The notes: generated by a model not told the origin, from the letters alone. Shown: positions 1-6,518, numbered from the stretch's first letter. The stretch is DNA of 8,694 bases from Candidatus Cloacimonadota bacterium (GCA_027858325.1 JAQICU010000181.1:1-8694); one strand, 5' to 3'. Program-made: numbers and translations.

Positions 1-989
1 AATTTGCAATTCGCTTGGGTAAACCAATTAATAAAGTAAATGAAATTATCAAAGGTAAAATTGCAATAACTCCAACAACATCTTTAAGATTGGAAAGAGT
101 ATTAGGAATTCCTGCTTCATTTTGGAATACTAGACAGAAGAACTACGATGAGTTTTTAGCTTTTCAAAAAGAAGAAAAATTACTTAAAAATCATTTGACT
201 TGGTTAAAAAAGTTTCCCATTAATGAAATGATAAAGAATAACTGGATTAGTAAGCAAAATGATGACATATTACAATTGAAAAGTCTATTAAGTTTCTTTG
301 GTATTTCTTCTCCAGAAGAATGGAATTCTATTTGGATGTCTCCAAAAGTAGCATACAAACAATCAATTGCTTTTTCCAAAATACCGGAATCAAATTCTGT
401 TTGGCTTAGAAGGGGAGAAATTTTAGCTCAACAAATAAACTGTAATATTTATGATGCTAAAGAATTTAGAAATGTTTTAAATACTATTCGTAATTTTATG
501 AATAGGACTCCTAAAGATTTTTCTAATCAAATGTTAAATCTTTGTTCACATGCAGGAGTTGCACTTGTATTCGTTGAAAGACCCAAAGGTCTACCCGTAT
601 ATGGTATAACGAAATGGCTAACCAAGAATAAAGCATTAATCCAACTATCACTTTATCGAAAATATGAAGATTATATGTGGTTTTCTTTTTTTCATGAAGC
701 TGCTCATATTTTGCTACACGGCAAAAGTGATGTGTTTATCGAAACAAAAATAATAGATAATAGTGAAAAAGAAAATGAAGCTGACAAGTTTGCTAGTAAA
801 TTCTTAATACCAGAAAAAAAGTGGAAAAACTTTATAGCATTAACTACTAAATTTGATGAACAATCCATTATTAAATTTGCTAAAGACATTGATATTTGTC
901 CCGGTATTATTGTTGGAAGATTACAACGAGAAAAACATATCCATTTTAGTAAAATGAATCATCTTAGACGCAAAGTTGAATTCAATTAA
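1..989 (+). CDS. XRE/HigA-type antitoxin with C-terminal ImmA/IrrE zinc peptidase domain (5' end outside window)
   Basis: This is the 3' part of a gene whose reading frame is already open at base 3, with no stop before it. A TTG at base 15 could be read as a start but falls inside a helix-turn-helix, so the true start lies upstream. The first 30 or so visible residues (AIRLGKP, then VNEIIKGK) look like the end of an XRE/HigA DNA-binding domain, followed by LGIPASFW, common in HigA-like antidotes. A helical middle region follows. The C-terminal part carries the zinc peptidase motif HEAAH at bases 693-707 and a downstream E-N-E-A-D (771-785) followed by FASKFLIP, as in ImmA/IrrE (COG2856) proteins. 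Members of this family act as antitoxins or as proteases that relieve repression of mobile elements. A toxin gene such as higB would be expected just upstream, outside the window. Domain assignment is firm; the physiological role is inferred. Confidence 0.85.
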   Translation, partial: FAIRLGKPINKVNEIIKGKIAITPTTSLRLERVLGIPASFWNTRQKNYDEFLAFQKEEKLLKNHLTWLKKFPINEMIKNNWISKQNDDILQLKSLLSFFGISSPEEWNSIWMSPKVAYKQSIAFSKIPESNSVWLRRGEILAQQINCNIYDAKEFRNVLNTIRNFMNRTPKDFSNQMLNLCSHAGVALVFVERPKGLPVYGITKWLTKNKALIQLSLYRKYEDYMWFSFFHEAAHILLHGKSDVFIETKIIDNSEKENEADKFASKFLIPEKKWKNFIALTTKFDEQSIIKFAKDIDICPGIIVGRLQREKHIHFSKMNHLRRKVEFN

Positions 990-1029
990 AAATAGTTCCC
1001 ACACATTAAAGCATGGGAATTTTTTATTT
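990..1029. terminator. Bidirectional intrinsic terminator between convergent genes
   Basis: The arms are 996-1004 and 1011-1019 with a six-base loop. Read on the plus strand, TTCCCA pairs with TGGGAA and is followed by TTTTTT, giving a terminator directly after the ImmA/IrrE stop codon. Read on the minus strand the same arms pair over nine positions, two as G-U, and are followed by CTATTTTT, so leftward transcripts could also stop here. A close relative of this hairpin lies at 1915-1945. Confidence 0.7.
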
Positions 1030-1034
1030 AAATT

Positions 1035-1090
1035 TGAGCCTGAGATTCTTCACGAGAAAAGATAAAAGAATTCCTCAGAATGACAGGCTT
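1035..1090. repeat. Dispersed palindromic repeat, copy 1
   Basis: The block contains GAGATTCTTC followed about 20 bases later by AAGAATTCCTCAGAATGACA, forming an imperfect inverted repeat. Similar blocks occur at 1961-2014 and 6581-6651. The form GAGATTCTTC with a terminal TCAGAATGACA resembles REP-like intergenic repeats known from many bacteria; that family link is from memory. This copy belongs to the duplicated segment described at 995-1226. Confidence 0.7.
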
Positions 1091-1130
1091 AGAATATTTC
1101 CATAGCGTCTTAGCGTACTTTCCGGTTAAC

Positions 1131-1226
1131 TTAATTCTCTTTAATCCAATTAACCAAACCCTTCGCAGCAAAGATTACCATTAGTTCTTTTGGCAGTTGT
1201 GCAAATTTGAATTCTTTATTGTTCAT
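1131..1226 (-). pseudogene. Remnant 3' end of a fused LeuC-LeuD hydro-lyase gene
   Basis: These 31 codons plus TAA translate to a peptide ending GLVNWIKEN. It matches the C-terminus of the hydro-lyase at 2061-3869 at 26 of 31 residues (differences are I/M, P/Q, A/V, E/A, K/A). No catalytic or cluster-binding residue is included, so the fragment cannot be an enzyme. The ATG at 1224-1226 corresponds to an isoleucine codon in the intact gene. It lies five bases after the HEAT-like stop codon, so a micro-ORF could be translated by coupling, though I see no clear Shine-Dalgarno sequence. It is most simply a leftover from a duplication or recombination event. Confidence 0.8.
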
Positions 1227-1231
1227 TTCTG

Positions 1232-1792
1232 TTAATTGATTTTATCTATTCTTTGCAAGAGCTTAAAGGCTTTTTTCATGGTTGCGTTTCTTTGACTTTC
1301 CGTTGCTTTTTGAATGAAATCAAGCACTGCTTCATCATTTTTGATGTCCATGATAAACACTTTAAAGCTTTCCAAAACCTTGCCTACTGCGATTGCTTTA
1401 CATTCTCCGGTATCAAATCTATCATCCCGAATTCTAAGCAATTCCTCAATAATCTTTGCTTGATATATCGGTTTGTTTTGGGCAATAAGTCCCAGAGCAA
1501 ATATGGCATGATTGCAGGTGATCAGCTTTCCGCAATGTAGAAAATCAATAAGATCTTTGATCTTCTCGTCGGTTTTGTTAGCTTCATCCACCGATGATAG
1601 GTAACCGATGATGTCGATAGCAGTCCATTTAATGATATTATTGTCACTTAATAACATCTCATTCCACTGGTCGAAATGATCATAAAGTTTCTCAGGATTG
1701 ATAGCTGCAATTTTTAATAACTCTTTTGTAAACCCATATTTTATTTCCGGGTTTTTGGAATTTAATCTCTCAAAATCTAAATTTATTTTCAT
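1232..1792 (-). CDS. Small HEAT-like helical repeat protein
   Basis: The protein has 186 residues if it starts at the ATG at 1792. That ATG is preceded by GGAGG at 1799-1803 with six intervening bases; a TTG at 1807 in the same frame would place the Shine-Dalgarno sequence inside the coding region and is rejected. The sequence is almost entirely helical with regularly spaced amphipathic segments, roughly residues 18-30 (KYGFTKELLKIAA), 53-66 (IIKWTAIDIIGYLS), 92-105, 131-142 and 167-181. This suggests about four HEAT/ARM-type repeats, a fold that binds proteins or nucleic acids. There is no signal peptide, membrane segment or catalytic motif. The gene has its own terminator upstream (1915-1945), so it is probably transcribed separately from the hydro-lyase. 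It lies between two copies of the hydro-lyase 3' end, suggesting it arrived or was moved here. Its function is unknown. Confidence 0.8.
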   Translation of the reverse strand: MKINLDFERLNSKNPEIKYGFTKELLKIAAINPEKLYDHFDQWNEMLLSDNNIIKWTAIDIIGYLSSVDEANKTDEKIKDLIDFLHCGKLITCNHAIFALGLIAQNKPIYQAKIIEELLRIRDDRFDTGECKAIAVGKVLESFKVFIMDIKNDEAVLDFIQKATESQRNATMKKAFKLLQRIDKIN

Positions 1793-1798
1793 TTGTGT

Positions 1799-1803
1799 CC
1801 TCC
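1799..1803 (-). promoter_or_regulatory. Ribosome binding site deciding the HEAT-like gene start
   Basis: GGAGG on the minus strand lies six bases before the ATG at 1790-1792. It selects that start over the in-frame TTG at 1807. Confidence 0.8.
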
Positions 1804-1886
1804 ACAATTTTAGCTATATATCCGTAACTCATATCATTAACAGAAATATCCTCTTTATTCATAAATCTAAGAGTTAGAGGTCAAGA

Positions 1887-1916
1887 ATAATATCATTTTG
1901 AATTAAAAGGAATCAA
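1887..1916 (-). promoter_or_regulatory. Possible promoter for the HEAT-like gene
   Basis: On the minus strand TTGATT (1916-1911) and TATTAT (1892-1887) are separated by 18 bases, a fair match to a housekeeping -35/-10 pair, about 95 bases before the start codon. The upstream element touches the T-tract of the preceding terminator. AT-rich DNA yields such matches by chance, and FCB-group promoters may follow another consensus. Confidence 0.25.
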
Positions 1917-1945
1917 AAAAATTCCCATACATTTCTATATAGGAA
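1915..1945 (-). terminator. Intrinsic terminator downstream of the canonical hydro-lyase gene
   Basis: On the minus strand TTCCTATAT (1945-1937) pairs with GTATGGGAA (1930-1922) across a six-base loop, giving nine pairs with two G-U. Seven T residues (1921-1915) follow. It lies about 115 bases after the stop at 2061 and should end the metabolic transcript before the HEAT-like gene. Confidence 0.75.
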
Positions 1946-2157
1946 CTATCCATTTTGCTTTGAGTTTGAGATTCTTCATGAGAATAGTCTGAAGAATTTC
2001 TCAGAAAGACAAGCTCTGTTTTTTTATGTCCTTTGTGTCTTAGTTTTCTTTCCGGTTAACCTAATTCTCCTTAATCCAGTTAACCAAACCTTTCTTTTCG
2101 AAAATTGCCATCAATTCTTTAGGTAGCGGAGCAAATTTGAATTCTTTATTGTTGATC
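1920..2157. repeat. Duplicated segment, proximal copy
   Basis: This is the counterpart of 995-1226. It contains the terminator, palindrome, spacer and the last 31 codons of the intact hydro-lyase gene. Between the stop codon and the palindrome, the minus strand reads GTTAACCGGAAAG and then AAGACACAAAGG (GCTAAGACGC in the other copy). This resembles the AACCGCAAAGACGC-type low-complexity repeat found after genes in many bacteria; that comparison is from memory. Confidence 0.85.
1961..2014. repeat. Dispersed palindromic repeat, copy 2
   Basis: TGAGATTCTTC pairs imperfectly with GAAGAATTTCTCA, followed by GAAAGACAAGCTCT. It shares its arms with the copies at 1035-1090 and 6581-6651. It lies between the hydro-lyase stop codon and the terminator at 1915-1945. 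Confidence 0.7.
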
Positions 2158-3869
2158 TTCACAAAGCCATTTTCCAAACTTACATCAACTTTATCACCTT
2201 GTTTATAAGCATTTACAACTTCAGGTAGCACAATAATTGGCAGACCCTGATTTACAGATGAACGGTAGAAAATCCTGTTCACTGATTTCACGATAACTGC
2301 TTTCACTCCGGCATGAGCAAGTCCTACAGCAGGATGCTCGCGAGAACTCCCGCAACCAAAGTTTTCACCAGCTATTATTATATCACCGGCTTGTACATTT
2401 TTGACGAAATTCTCATCGAAATCTACAAACAAGTGCGGTAGGATTGTTTCGGGTTCGCTGCTCAGAACCTTGTAAGTCAGGTTTCCGGCAAACATCTGAT
2501 CCGTATTCAAATTATCCACATCAGAGTAATCCCAGGTACCTGCTTCTCGTCTGTTGTCATCGGGTTTTATATCCACCGTTGCACTCTGTTCTTTCACGAA
2601 TTCATACTTGTCATTTGCTGTAATTCCGCGCGGATCGGTGATCTCACCGGCAATTGCACTGTATGCCACGCAGGCAGGAGAAGCCAGATAAATATTCGCT
2701 TCTTTGTTTCCCATGCGGCCCTTAAAGTTACGGTTTGCAGTTGAAATTACAGTATATCCATCAGCAGGAATACCCTGACCGGTTCCTAAACATGGTCCGC
2801 AGGAAACAGCAAGAACACTTGCTCCGGCGTTCATGAGTTTAGTGGTTAATCCCTCTTCTATCATTTGCAGATAAATTTCTTTGGAAGCTGGAATTACTAA
2901 TAGTTGGAAACCATCTGCAACCTGTTTCCCATCCAAAATTTCTGCTGCAACTCGGATGTCTTCCAATCTTCCGTTCGTACAAGTTCCAATAAGTCCTTGA
3001 TTGAGCTTTTTCCCTTGGACTTCGGAAACTGCTTTCACATTATCCACATTATGCGGAGCCGCTACCAGCGGAAAAATCTCATCAAGATTGATCTCGACTT
3101 CTCTTTCGTATTTTGCATCTTCATCTGCCCAAACACCGTTTCTAACTTCCGAATGTTTCGACTTCGTTGAATCTTCGGAATGTTTATTCAAAAATCCTGC
3201 CAAAACTTCATCGGCAGGAAACACTGCGTTTTTCGCTCCCATTTCGCTTGCCAAATTCGTCAGCGTCATGCGCTCGGAGATGGAAAGAGTTTTTACTCCG
3301 TCTCCGTGGAATTCGATGCTCATATAATTTGCCCCGGCTGAGCCGATCATTCCGATTATCCAAAGTGAAATATCTTTAGCATAAACACCAGTTGGGAGTT
3401 TGCCGTTCAAAATTATCTTCATCGTTTCGGGAACGCGGAACCAGGTTTCTCCCCGTTTCCAAATTCCGGCCGATTCCGTTCTGTCTATTCCTGCCGCAAG
3501 TGCGTTAAAAGCTCCCGCTGTGCAGGTATGGCTGTCACTTCCCACAATGATCATTCCCGGTTTTGCGTAATAACTCATAATTTGATGGCAAATTCCTTCT
3601 CCAACATCGTGGAACTTTTTCACACCTTGCTCATTCACAAAATCACGGATCGTCTGATATTGATTTGCGAGCTTGGCATTTGTGGGTGGTGCGTTGTGAT
3701 CTAAAACTACCAAAAGCTGATTCGGATCGGCAACTTTTTCCCCGCCCATTTTTCTGAATGTACCTTTGATGCTGGCTGTGTTATCGTGTGTAAGAACGAT
3801 GTTTGGTTTCTTAAAAACTATTGCGCCTGTATCAGCATTGAGTATTTTTTCTACAAATGTTTTACCCAT
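2061..3869 (-). CDS. Fused LeuC-LeuD-type hydro-lyase with canonical residues (aconitase / isopropylmalate isomerase superfamily)
   Basis: This is a 602-residue [4Fe-4S] hydro-lyase that should isomerise a 2- or 3-hydroxy tricarboxylate, or an isopropylmalate-type acid, through a dehydrated intermediate in the cytoplasm. Residues 1-410 form the LeuC-like part and about 440-580 the LeuD-like swivel domain, fused in one chain; bacterial LeuC and LeuD are usually separate. Cluster ligands are C297 (GTCTNGR), C357 and C360 (CGPC). Predicted catalytic residues are present: D57-H58, H95, D112-S113-H114 (GSDSHT), R380 and R385 (NRNFKGR), and the GCGSSREH loop at 505-512. The start is the ATG at 3869, preceded by GGAGG; an in-frame ATG at 3881 would translate through the Shine-Dalgarno sequence. 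An unusual segment, KHSEDSTKSKHSEV, lies near residues 229-242. Substrate cannot be fixed by reading: isocitrate/citrate, isopropylmalate or homocitrate are all possible. Confidence 0.9.
   Translation of the reverse strand: MGKTFVEKILNADTGAIVFKKPNIVLTHDNTASIKGTFRKMGGEKVADPNQLLVVLDHNAPPTNAKLANQYQTIRDFVNEQGVKKFHDVGEGICHQIMSYYAKPGMIIVGSDSHTCTAGAFNALAAGIDRTESAGIWKRGETWFRVPETMKIILNGKLPTGVYAKDISLWIIGMIGSAGANYMSIEFHGDGVKTLSISERMTLTNLASEMGAKNAVFPADEVLAGFLNKHSEDSTKSKHSEVRNGVWADEDAKYEREVEINLDEIFPLVAAPHNVDNVKAVSEVQGKKLNQGLIGTCTNGRLEDIRVAAEILDGKQVADGFQLLVIPASKEIYLQMIEEGLTTKLMNAGASVLAVSCGPCLGTGQGIPADGYTVISTANRNFKGRMGNKEANIYLASPACVAYSAIAGEITDPRGITANDKYEFVKEQSATVDIKPDDNRREAGTWDYSDVDNLNTDQMFAGNLTYKVLSSEPETILPHLFVDFDENFVKNVQAGDIIIAGENFGCGSSREHPAVGLAHAGVKAVIVKSVNRIFYRSSVNQGLPIIVLPEVVNAYKQGDKVDVSLENGFVKINNKEFKFAPLPKELMAIFEKKGLVNWIKEN
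3149..3189 (-). repeat. 27-base direct repeat inside the canonical hydro-lyase gene
   Basis: On the minus strand AAACATTCCGAAG and AAACATTCGGAAG occur 27 bases apart, encoding KHSEDSTKS followed by KHSEV. The segment makes a surface loop about eight residues longer than the matching loop of the neighbouring paralogue. It looks like a dispersed AACATTCCGAAG-type repeat that entered in frame; this origin is inferred. Confidence 0.45.
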
Positions 3870-3874
3870 TTTTT

Positions 3875-3879
3875 CCTCC
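3875..3879 (-). promoter_or_regulatory. Ribosome binding site deciding the canonical hydro-lyase start
   Basis: GGAGG on the minus strand stands five bases before the ATG at 3867-3869. It lies within the codons that would follow the alternative ATG at 3881. Confidence 0.8.
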
Positions 3880-3881
3880 AT

Positions 3882-4126
3882 TAAGAATTTTAAATCGAAC
3901 TTGACTTGCAGCGAACTACGAGTTAAGAATGATTACTTATTTAAGATATCTATTCAAATGCTTCGTCCATTGACTAACTCCAGTCTTCGCTTAGTTTCTA
4001 CTTGGCAAGCAGGACGACACGAGCTCAGCATTTACTAATAAATAGAATTAGAACCACACTTATTTTTACAATAGGTATCCAAGCTAGGGCTTGGATACTA
4101 GAGAATCCATCATTTCAAATTTCAAA
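3882..4126. other. Intergenic region between the two hydro-lyase genes
   Basis: These 245 bases hold one clear structure, the hairpin at 4075-4098. The rest (about 3955-4035) is relatively GC-rich, with a stretch reading GTCGTCCTGCTTGCC then AAACTAAGCGAAGACTGGAG on the minus strand. It has no open frame worth calling. It may be another dispersed repeat or carry a promoter for the downstream gene, but I cannot point to a convincing -35/-10 pair. Confidence 0.5.
4075..4098. repeat. CCAAGC/GCTTGG hairpin repeat, copy 1
   Basis: GTATCCAAGC (4075-4084) and GCTTGGATAC (4089-4098) form a perfect ten-base stem around TAGG, 28 bases after the stop of the gene ending at 4127. No T-run follows on either strand, so it is not a classical terminator. 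The stem sequence is the same as at 6709-6734. Confidence 0.85.
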
Positions 4127-5938
4127 TTAACTCAACAACCCATTTCGTTTATAAATTTCCATTTGAACATCGAAGAACGGATTGATCTTTATGCTTTTCC
4201 CAGTTTGCAGATTGGAAATTTCTCCCGTCTCCAAATTTATCTTTATTTTATCTCGCTGCTTCAAACCAAGCTCGGAAATGTTTTCATAAGTTAAGATAGG
4301 GAATCCTGCATTGATGGCATTTCTCTCGTAAATTGCACCGAAAGATTTCGCCAAAATAGCTTGCACTCCCAAAGCTTTGAAGCAATCCACGGCTTGTTGA
4401 CGCGAGCTTCCCGCACCAAAATTCTTGGCCGTGATGATGATGTCTCCGGCTTCTGCTTTTGTAGCAAAATCTTTCCAACCTTCCAGATTATCAAAAGCAT
4501 ATTGTCCCATTTCGTTGATGTCCGTAATCGTGAGATAGCGGTTGTGGAAGATCATATCGGTATCGATATCGTCCTTATCCACGAGCCAAACTTTTCCCTC
4601 AAAAACGGTTGGTTTTTCCATAGCAACTTCTGTTTTTTGGGAAATTTCTACTTTCTCGGTTTTTCCTGTCGGCTTGAATTCTACAGGAATTTCGGGAATT
4701 CTATCGGGAGTTGTTATATAACCCGCGATCGTGGAGGCTGCAACTTCGGCTGGAGAGCCAAGATAGACTTCGCCCTTGCCCTGCTTACCTGCAAAATTCC
4801 TATTCCCAGTGCTAATCGTCACTTCGCCCGGACCGTTCTGCCCGATCTGTCCTGCTGCACAACCGGCACAACCAGCGTTTCCGACGAGTGCACCCGCTTC
4901 TTTAAAGATGTCAATGATGCCTTCTTTCAAGCATTGATTCCAAACTTCATCTGTGGATGGGACTATCTTCAAAACTACTCCCGGAGCTGTTTTTCTTCCT
5001 TTCAAAACTTTGGCAACTATGCGCATATCTTCGATTCTACCGTTCGTGCAGCTTCCTATAAAGCCGCTGTCAATCTTTGTTTTGAAGACTTCGGCGATAT
5101 TTACAGAATCATCGGGATGTCCGGGTCGAGAAACCATTGGGATAAATTTGGAAATATCCAATTCCAAGATTTTATCGTAAACGGCATCTTCATCAGCTTC
5201 TACTTTTGTCAGTTTCCTACCTGAACGATTTTGGCAGAATTCCATAATCTTTTCCGATGGTGGAATGAGCACGATAATTGCTCCCATCTCCGTTGCCATT
5301 GAAGATATCGTGATCCTCTCATCCAAAGTGAGTTTATCGATTTCCTCGCCATACAACTCCACAGCGTAGCCCAAAAGCGTGTTCGCTCCGAATTTGTTCA
5401 GCAGATTCAGCACGATATCTTTGGCGTAAATATTCTTCGGTCTTTTACCTGTGAATGTGAGTTTAACGGATTTGGGAACCTTGAACCAGCTTTTACCGCT
5501 CGCCCAAGCCGCAGCAATATCTTGGTCGCCCATTCCCTGCCCGAAAGCTCCGATAGATCCTAAAATATTGGCGTGAGAATCCGTGGAAATAAATGTACAA
5601 CCCGGAGTTGCCAGACCTTTTTCTATCACAAGATGCGTTCCGATTCCAGAATTCACATCATAAACCTTGATCCCTTTTTCTCGTGCAAAAGTTCTGCAAA
5701 ATTGCTGACTTGTAGCATATTTCGGATCGGAAGTAGTCGGATAGCAATCGAATGTGAAATATGTTTTTGCCACATCATCTACTTCCAAACCGTTATTTAT
5801 CAAATTTTTCACTACATTAGGTCCACCGAAATCTCTGGCAGCACGTACATCGATTACAATATCGATAATCTCGCCCGGCTTCACTACATCTTTGTCGCTG
5901 TGCTTTGCCAGGATATTTTCTATCATTGTTAAAGCCAT
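4127..5938 (-). CDS. Fused LeuC-LeuD-type hydro-lyase with divergent active site
   Basis: This 603-residue enzyme is homologous to the one at 2061-3869 and has the same fused layout: LeuC-like about 1-410, linker with charged repeats near 410-445, LeuD-like swivel about 447-590. [4Fe-4S] ligands are C297 (GSCTNGR), C357 and C360 (CAGC). D120-S121-H122 (STDSHAN), R380 (NRNF) and the GAGSSRQQ loop at 508-515 are present. Two expected residues differ: the catalytic Asp-His pair reads D64-C65, and the second arginine after NRNF is K385, where the paralogue has R385. The swivel entry DIDTDMIFHNRYL is typical of LeuD-like proteins. The start is the ATG at 5938, with AGGAGG at 5945-5950. It follows the HD-like gene by 34 bases, so the two are probably co-transcribed. 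It should be an iron-sulfur isomerase, but its substrate may not be the one used by the neighbour. Confidence 0.9.
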   Translation of the reverse strand: MALTMIENILAKHSDKDVVKPGEIIDIVIDVRAARDFGGPNVVKNLINNGLEVDDVAKTYFTFDCYPTTSDPKYATSQQFCRTFAREKGIKVYDVNSGIGTHLVIEKGLATPGCTFISTDSHANILGSIGAFGQGMGDQDIAAAWASGKSWFKVPKSVKLTFTGKRPKNIYAKDIVLNLLNKFGANTLLGYAVELYGEEIDKLTLDERITISSMATEMGAIIVLIPPSEKIMEFCQNRSGRKLTKVEADEDAVYDKILELDISKFIPMVSRPGHPDDSVNIAEVFKTKIDSGFIGSCTNGRIEDMRIVAKVLKGRKTAPGVVLKIVPSTDEVWNQCLKEGIIDIFKEAGALVGNAGCAGCAAGQIGQNGPGEVTISTGNRNFAGKQGKGEVYLGSPAEVAASTIAGYITTPDRIPEIPVEFKPTGKTEKVEISQKTEVAMEKPTVFEGKVWLVDKDDIDTDMIFHNRYLTITDINEMGQYAFDNLEGWKDFATKAEAGDIIITAKNFGAGSSRQQAVDCFKALGVQAILAKSFGAIYERNAINAGFPILTYENISELGLKQRDKIKINLETGEISNLQTGKSIKINPFFDVQMEIYKRNGLLS

Positions 5939-5944
5939 AATTTT

Positions 5945-5950
5945 CCTCCT
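5945..5950 (-). promoter_or_regulatory. Strong ribosome binding site of the divergent hydro-lyase gene
   Basis: AGGAGG on the minus strand, six bases before the ATG at 5936-5938, supports that start over the internal ATG four codons later. Confidence 0.75.
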
Positions 5951-5972
5951 TATTTTAATTACGAATTACTAA

Positions 5973-6518
5973 TTACACTTTCAATCTTTCTTTGAACGGC
6001 AAGAATGTCATAAAATCTGCGTGATGAACCAGATATGCTTCTGTGGTTCTTTTCACCATATCTCCTTCACCTGCGTGAGTGGCAATGATATGACAAACTT
6101 CGGGTGGACATCCGCATTCTTCTGCTATAGAAACACCACTGAATGGATGACGTAAATATTTCCCATAGGTTCCCTGAATTGCTTTGCCTTCTTCATCCAA
6201 AACATATTCCAGAAGTTTACCGACATCTGCCAGAATAGCGCCGGCAATGAGCACATCCATATTTACAGGAAGCTCTCCATGATAGAATTCATTACATTTT
6301 TCACCTGCTGCTTTGGCAATGTGAACCACACTGCGTTTGTGATCCATAAACGTTACTTTAAGGTCGGGACCACACAGAAGTGTGAATGGAATGTTCTGCA
6401 AATCTTCCGATGTGAGAACGCTTTTTTCCAAAGCCAATTTCCAAGTTTTGATTACTTTTTCTCTCAGATCGTCATTTTTGATCCAGGCGATTTCGGGCCA
6501 AAGTTCTTTTATTTGCAT
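5973..6518 (-). CDS. HD-domain-like protein lacking the histidine of the HD pair
   Basis: The protein has 181 residues. Its start is the ATG at 6518, with AGGAG at 6525-6529. The pattern is that of an HD-type metal-dependent phosphohydrolase: H66 (SVVHIAK), a hydrophobic helix ending ILADVGKLLEY (95-105), H124 (RHPFSG), H148 (ATHAGEG) and H165-H166-A-D168. In a standard HD domain the second helix ends in His-Asp; here the position is A97-D98, encoded GCA GAT. This should weaken or change metal binding unless another residue replaces it. There is no signal peptide or membrane segment. The gene sits between the dehydrogenase and the divergent hydro-lyase, which suggests a role tied to this pathway, either as a nucleotide- or metabolite-handling enzyme or as a non-catalytic regulator. 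I do not recognise a named function. Confidence 0.8.
   Translation of the reverse strand: MQIKELWPEIAWIKNDDLREKVIKTWKLALEKSVLTSEDLQNIPFTLLCGPDLKVTFMDHKRSVVHIAKAAGEKCNEFYHGELPVNMDVLIAGAILADVGKLLEYVLDEEGKAIQGTYGKYLRHPFSGVSIAEECGCPPEVCHIIATHAGEGDMVKRTTEAYLVHHADFMTFLPFKERLKV

Larger units (their letters stand above)
995..1226. repeat. Duplicated segment, distal copy (hydro-lyase 3' end, spacer, palindrome, terminator)
   Basis: The order of parts matches 1920-2157: terminator hairpin, GAGATTCTTC palindrome, a spacer ending in CTTTCCGGTTAAC, then the last 31 codons of a hydro-lyase gene read on the minus strand. In the 96-base coding tail I count about 77 identical bases by eye. Similarity ends abruptly at 1226, five bases before the stop codon of the HEAT-like gene. 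The two copies are direct repeats around that gene. Confidence 0.85.

Noticed and set aside
995..1226. Distal repeat as a simple phage-type attachment site
   Set aside because: The shared segment (about 230 bases at moderate identity) is far longer and more diverged than an integrase core site, and no integrase gene is visible in the window.
1253..1540. Plus-strand frame opposite the HEAT-like gene
   Set aside because: It is antisense to a gene with a strong Shine-Dalgarno sequence and a regular helical pattern, and has no recognisable features of its own.
1793..1807. Alternative TTG start for the HEAT-like gene at 1807
   Set aside because: It would place the GGAGG inside the coding sequence; the ATG at 1792 is correctly spaced from it.
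1035..2014. Repeats as a CRISPR array
   Set aside because: There are only two nearby copies, almost 900 bases apart with a gene between them, and no regular spacers.
4075..4098. Hairpin as an intrinsic terminator for the divergent hydro-lyase gene
   Set aside because: The stem is strong but no run of T follows on the minus strand, and a stem with the same sequence recurs elsewhere as a repeat.
4361..5224. Long plus-strand frame opposite the divergent hydro-lyase
   Set aside because: It lies wholly antisense to a gene with clear family motifs, has no good ribosome binding site, and its translation shows no recognisable domain and an odd Phe/Cys-rich composition.
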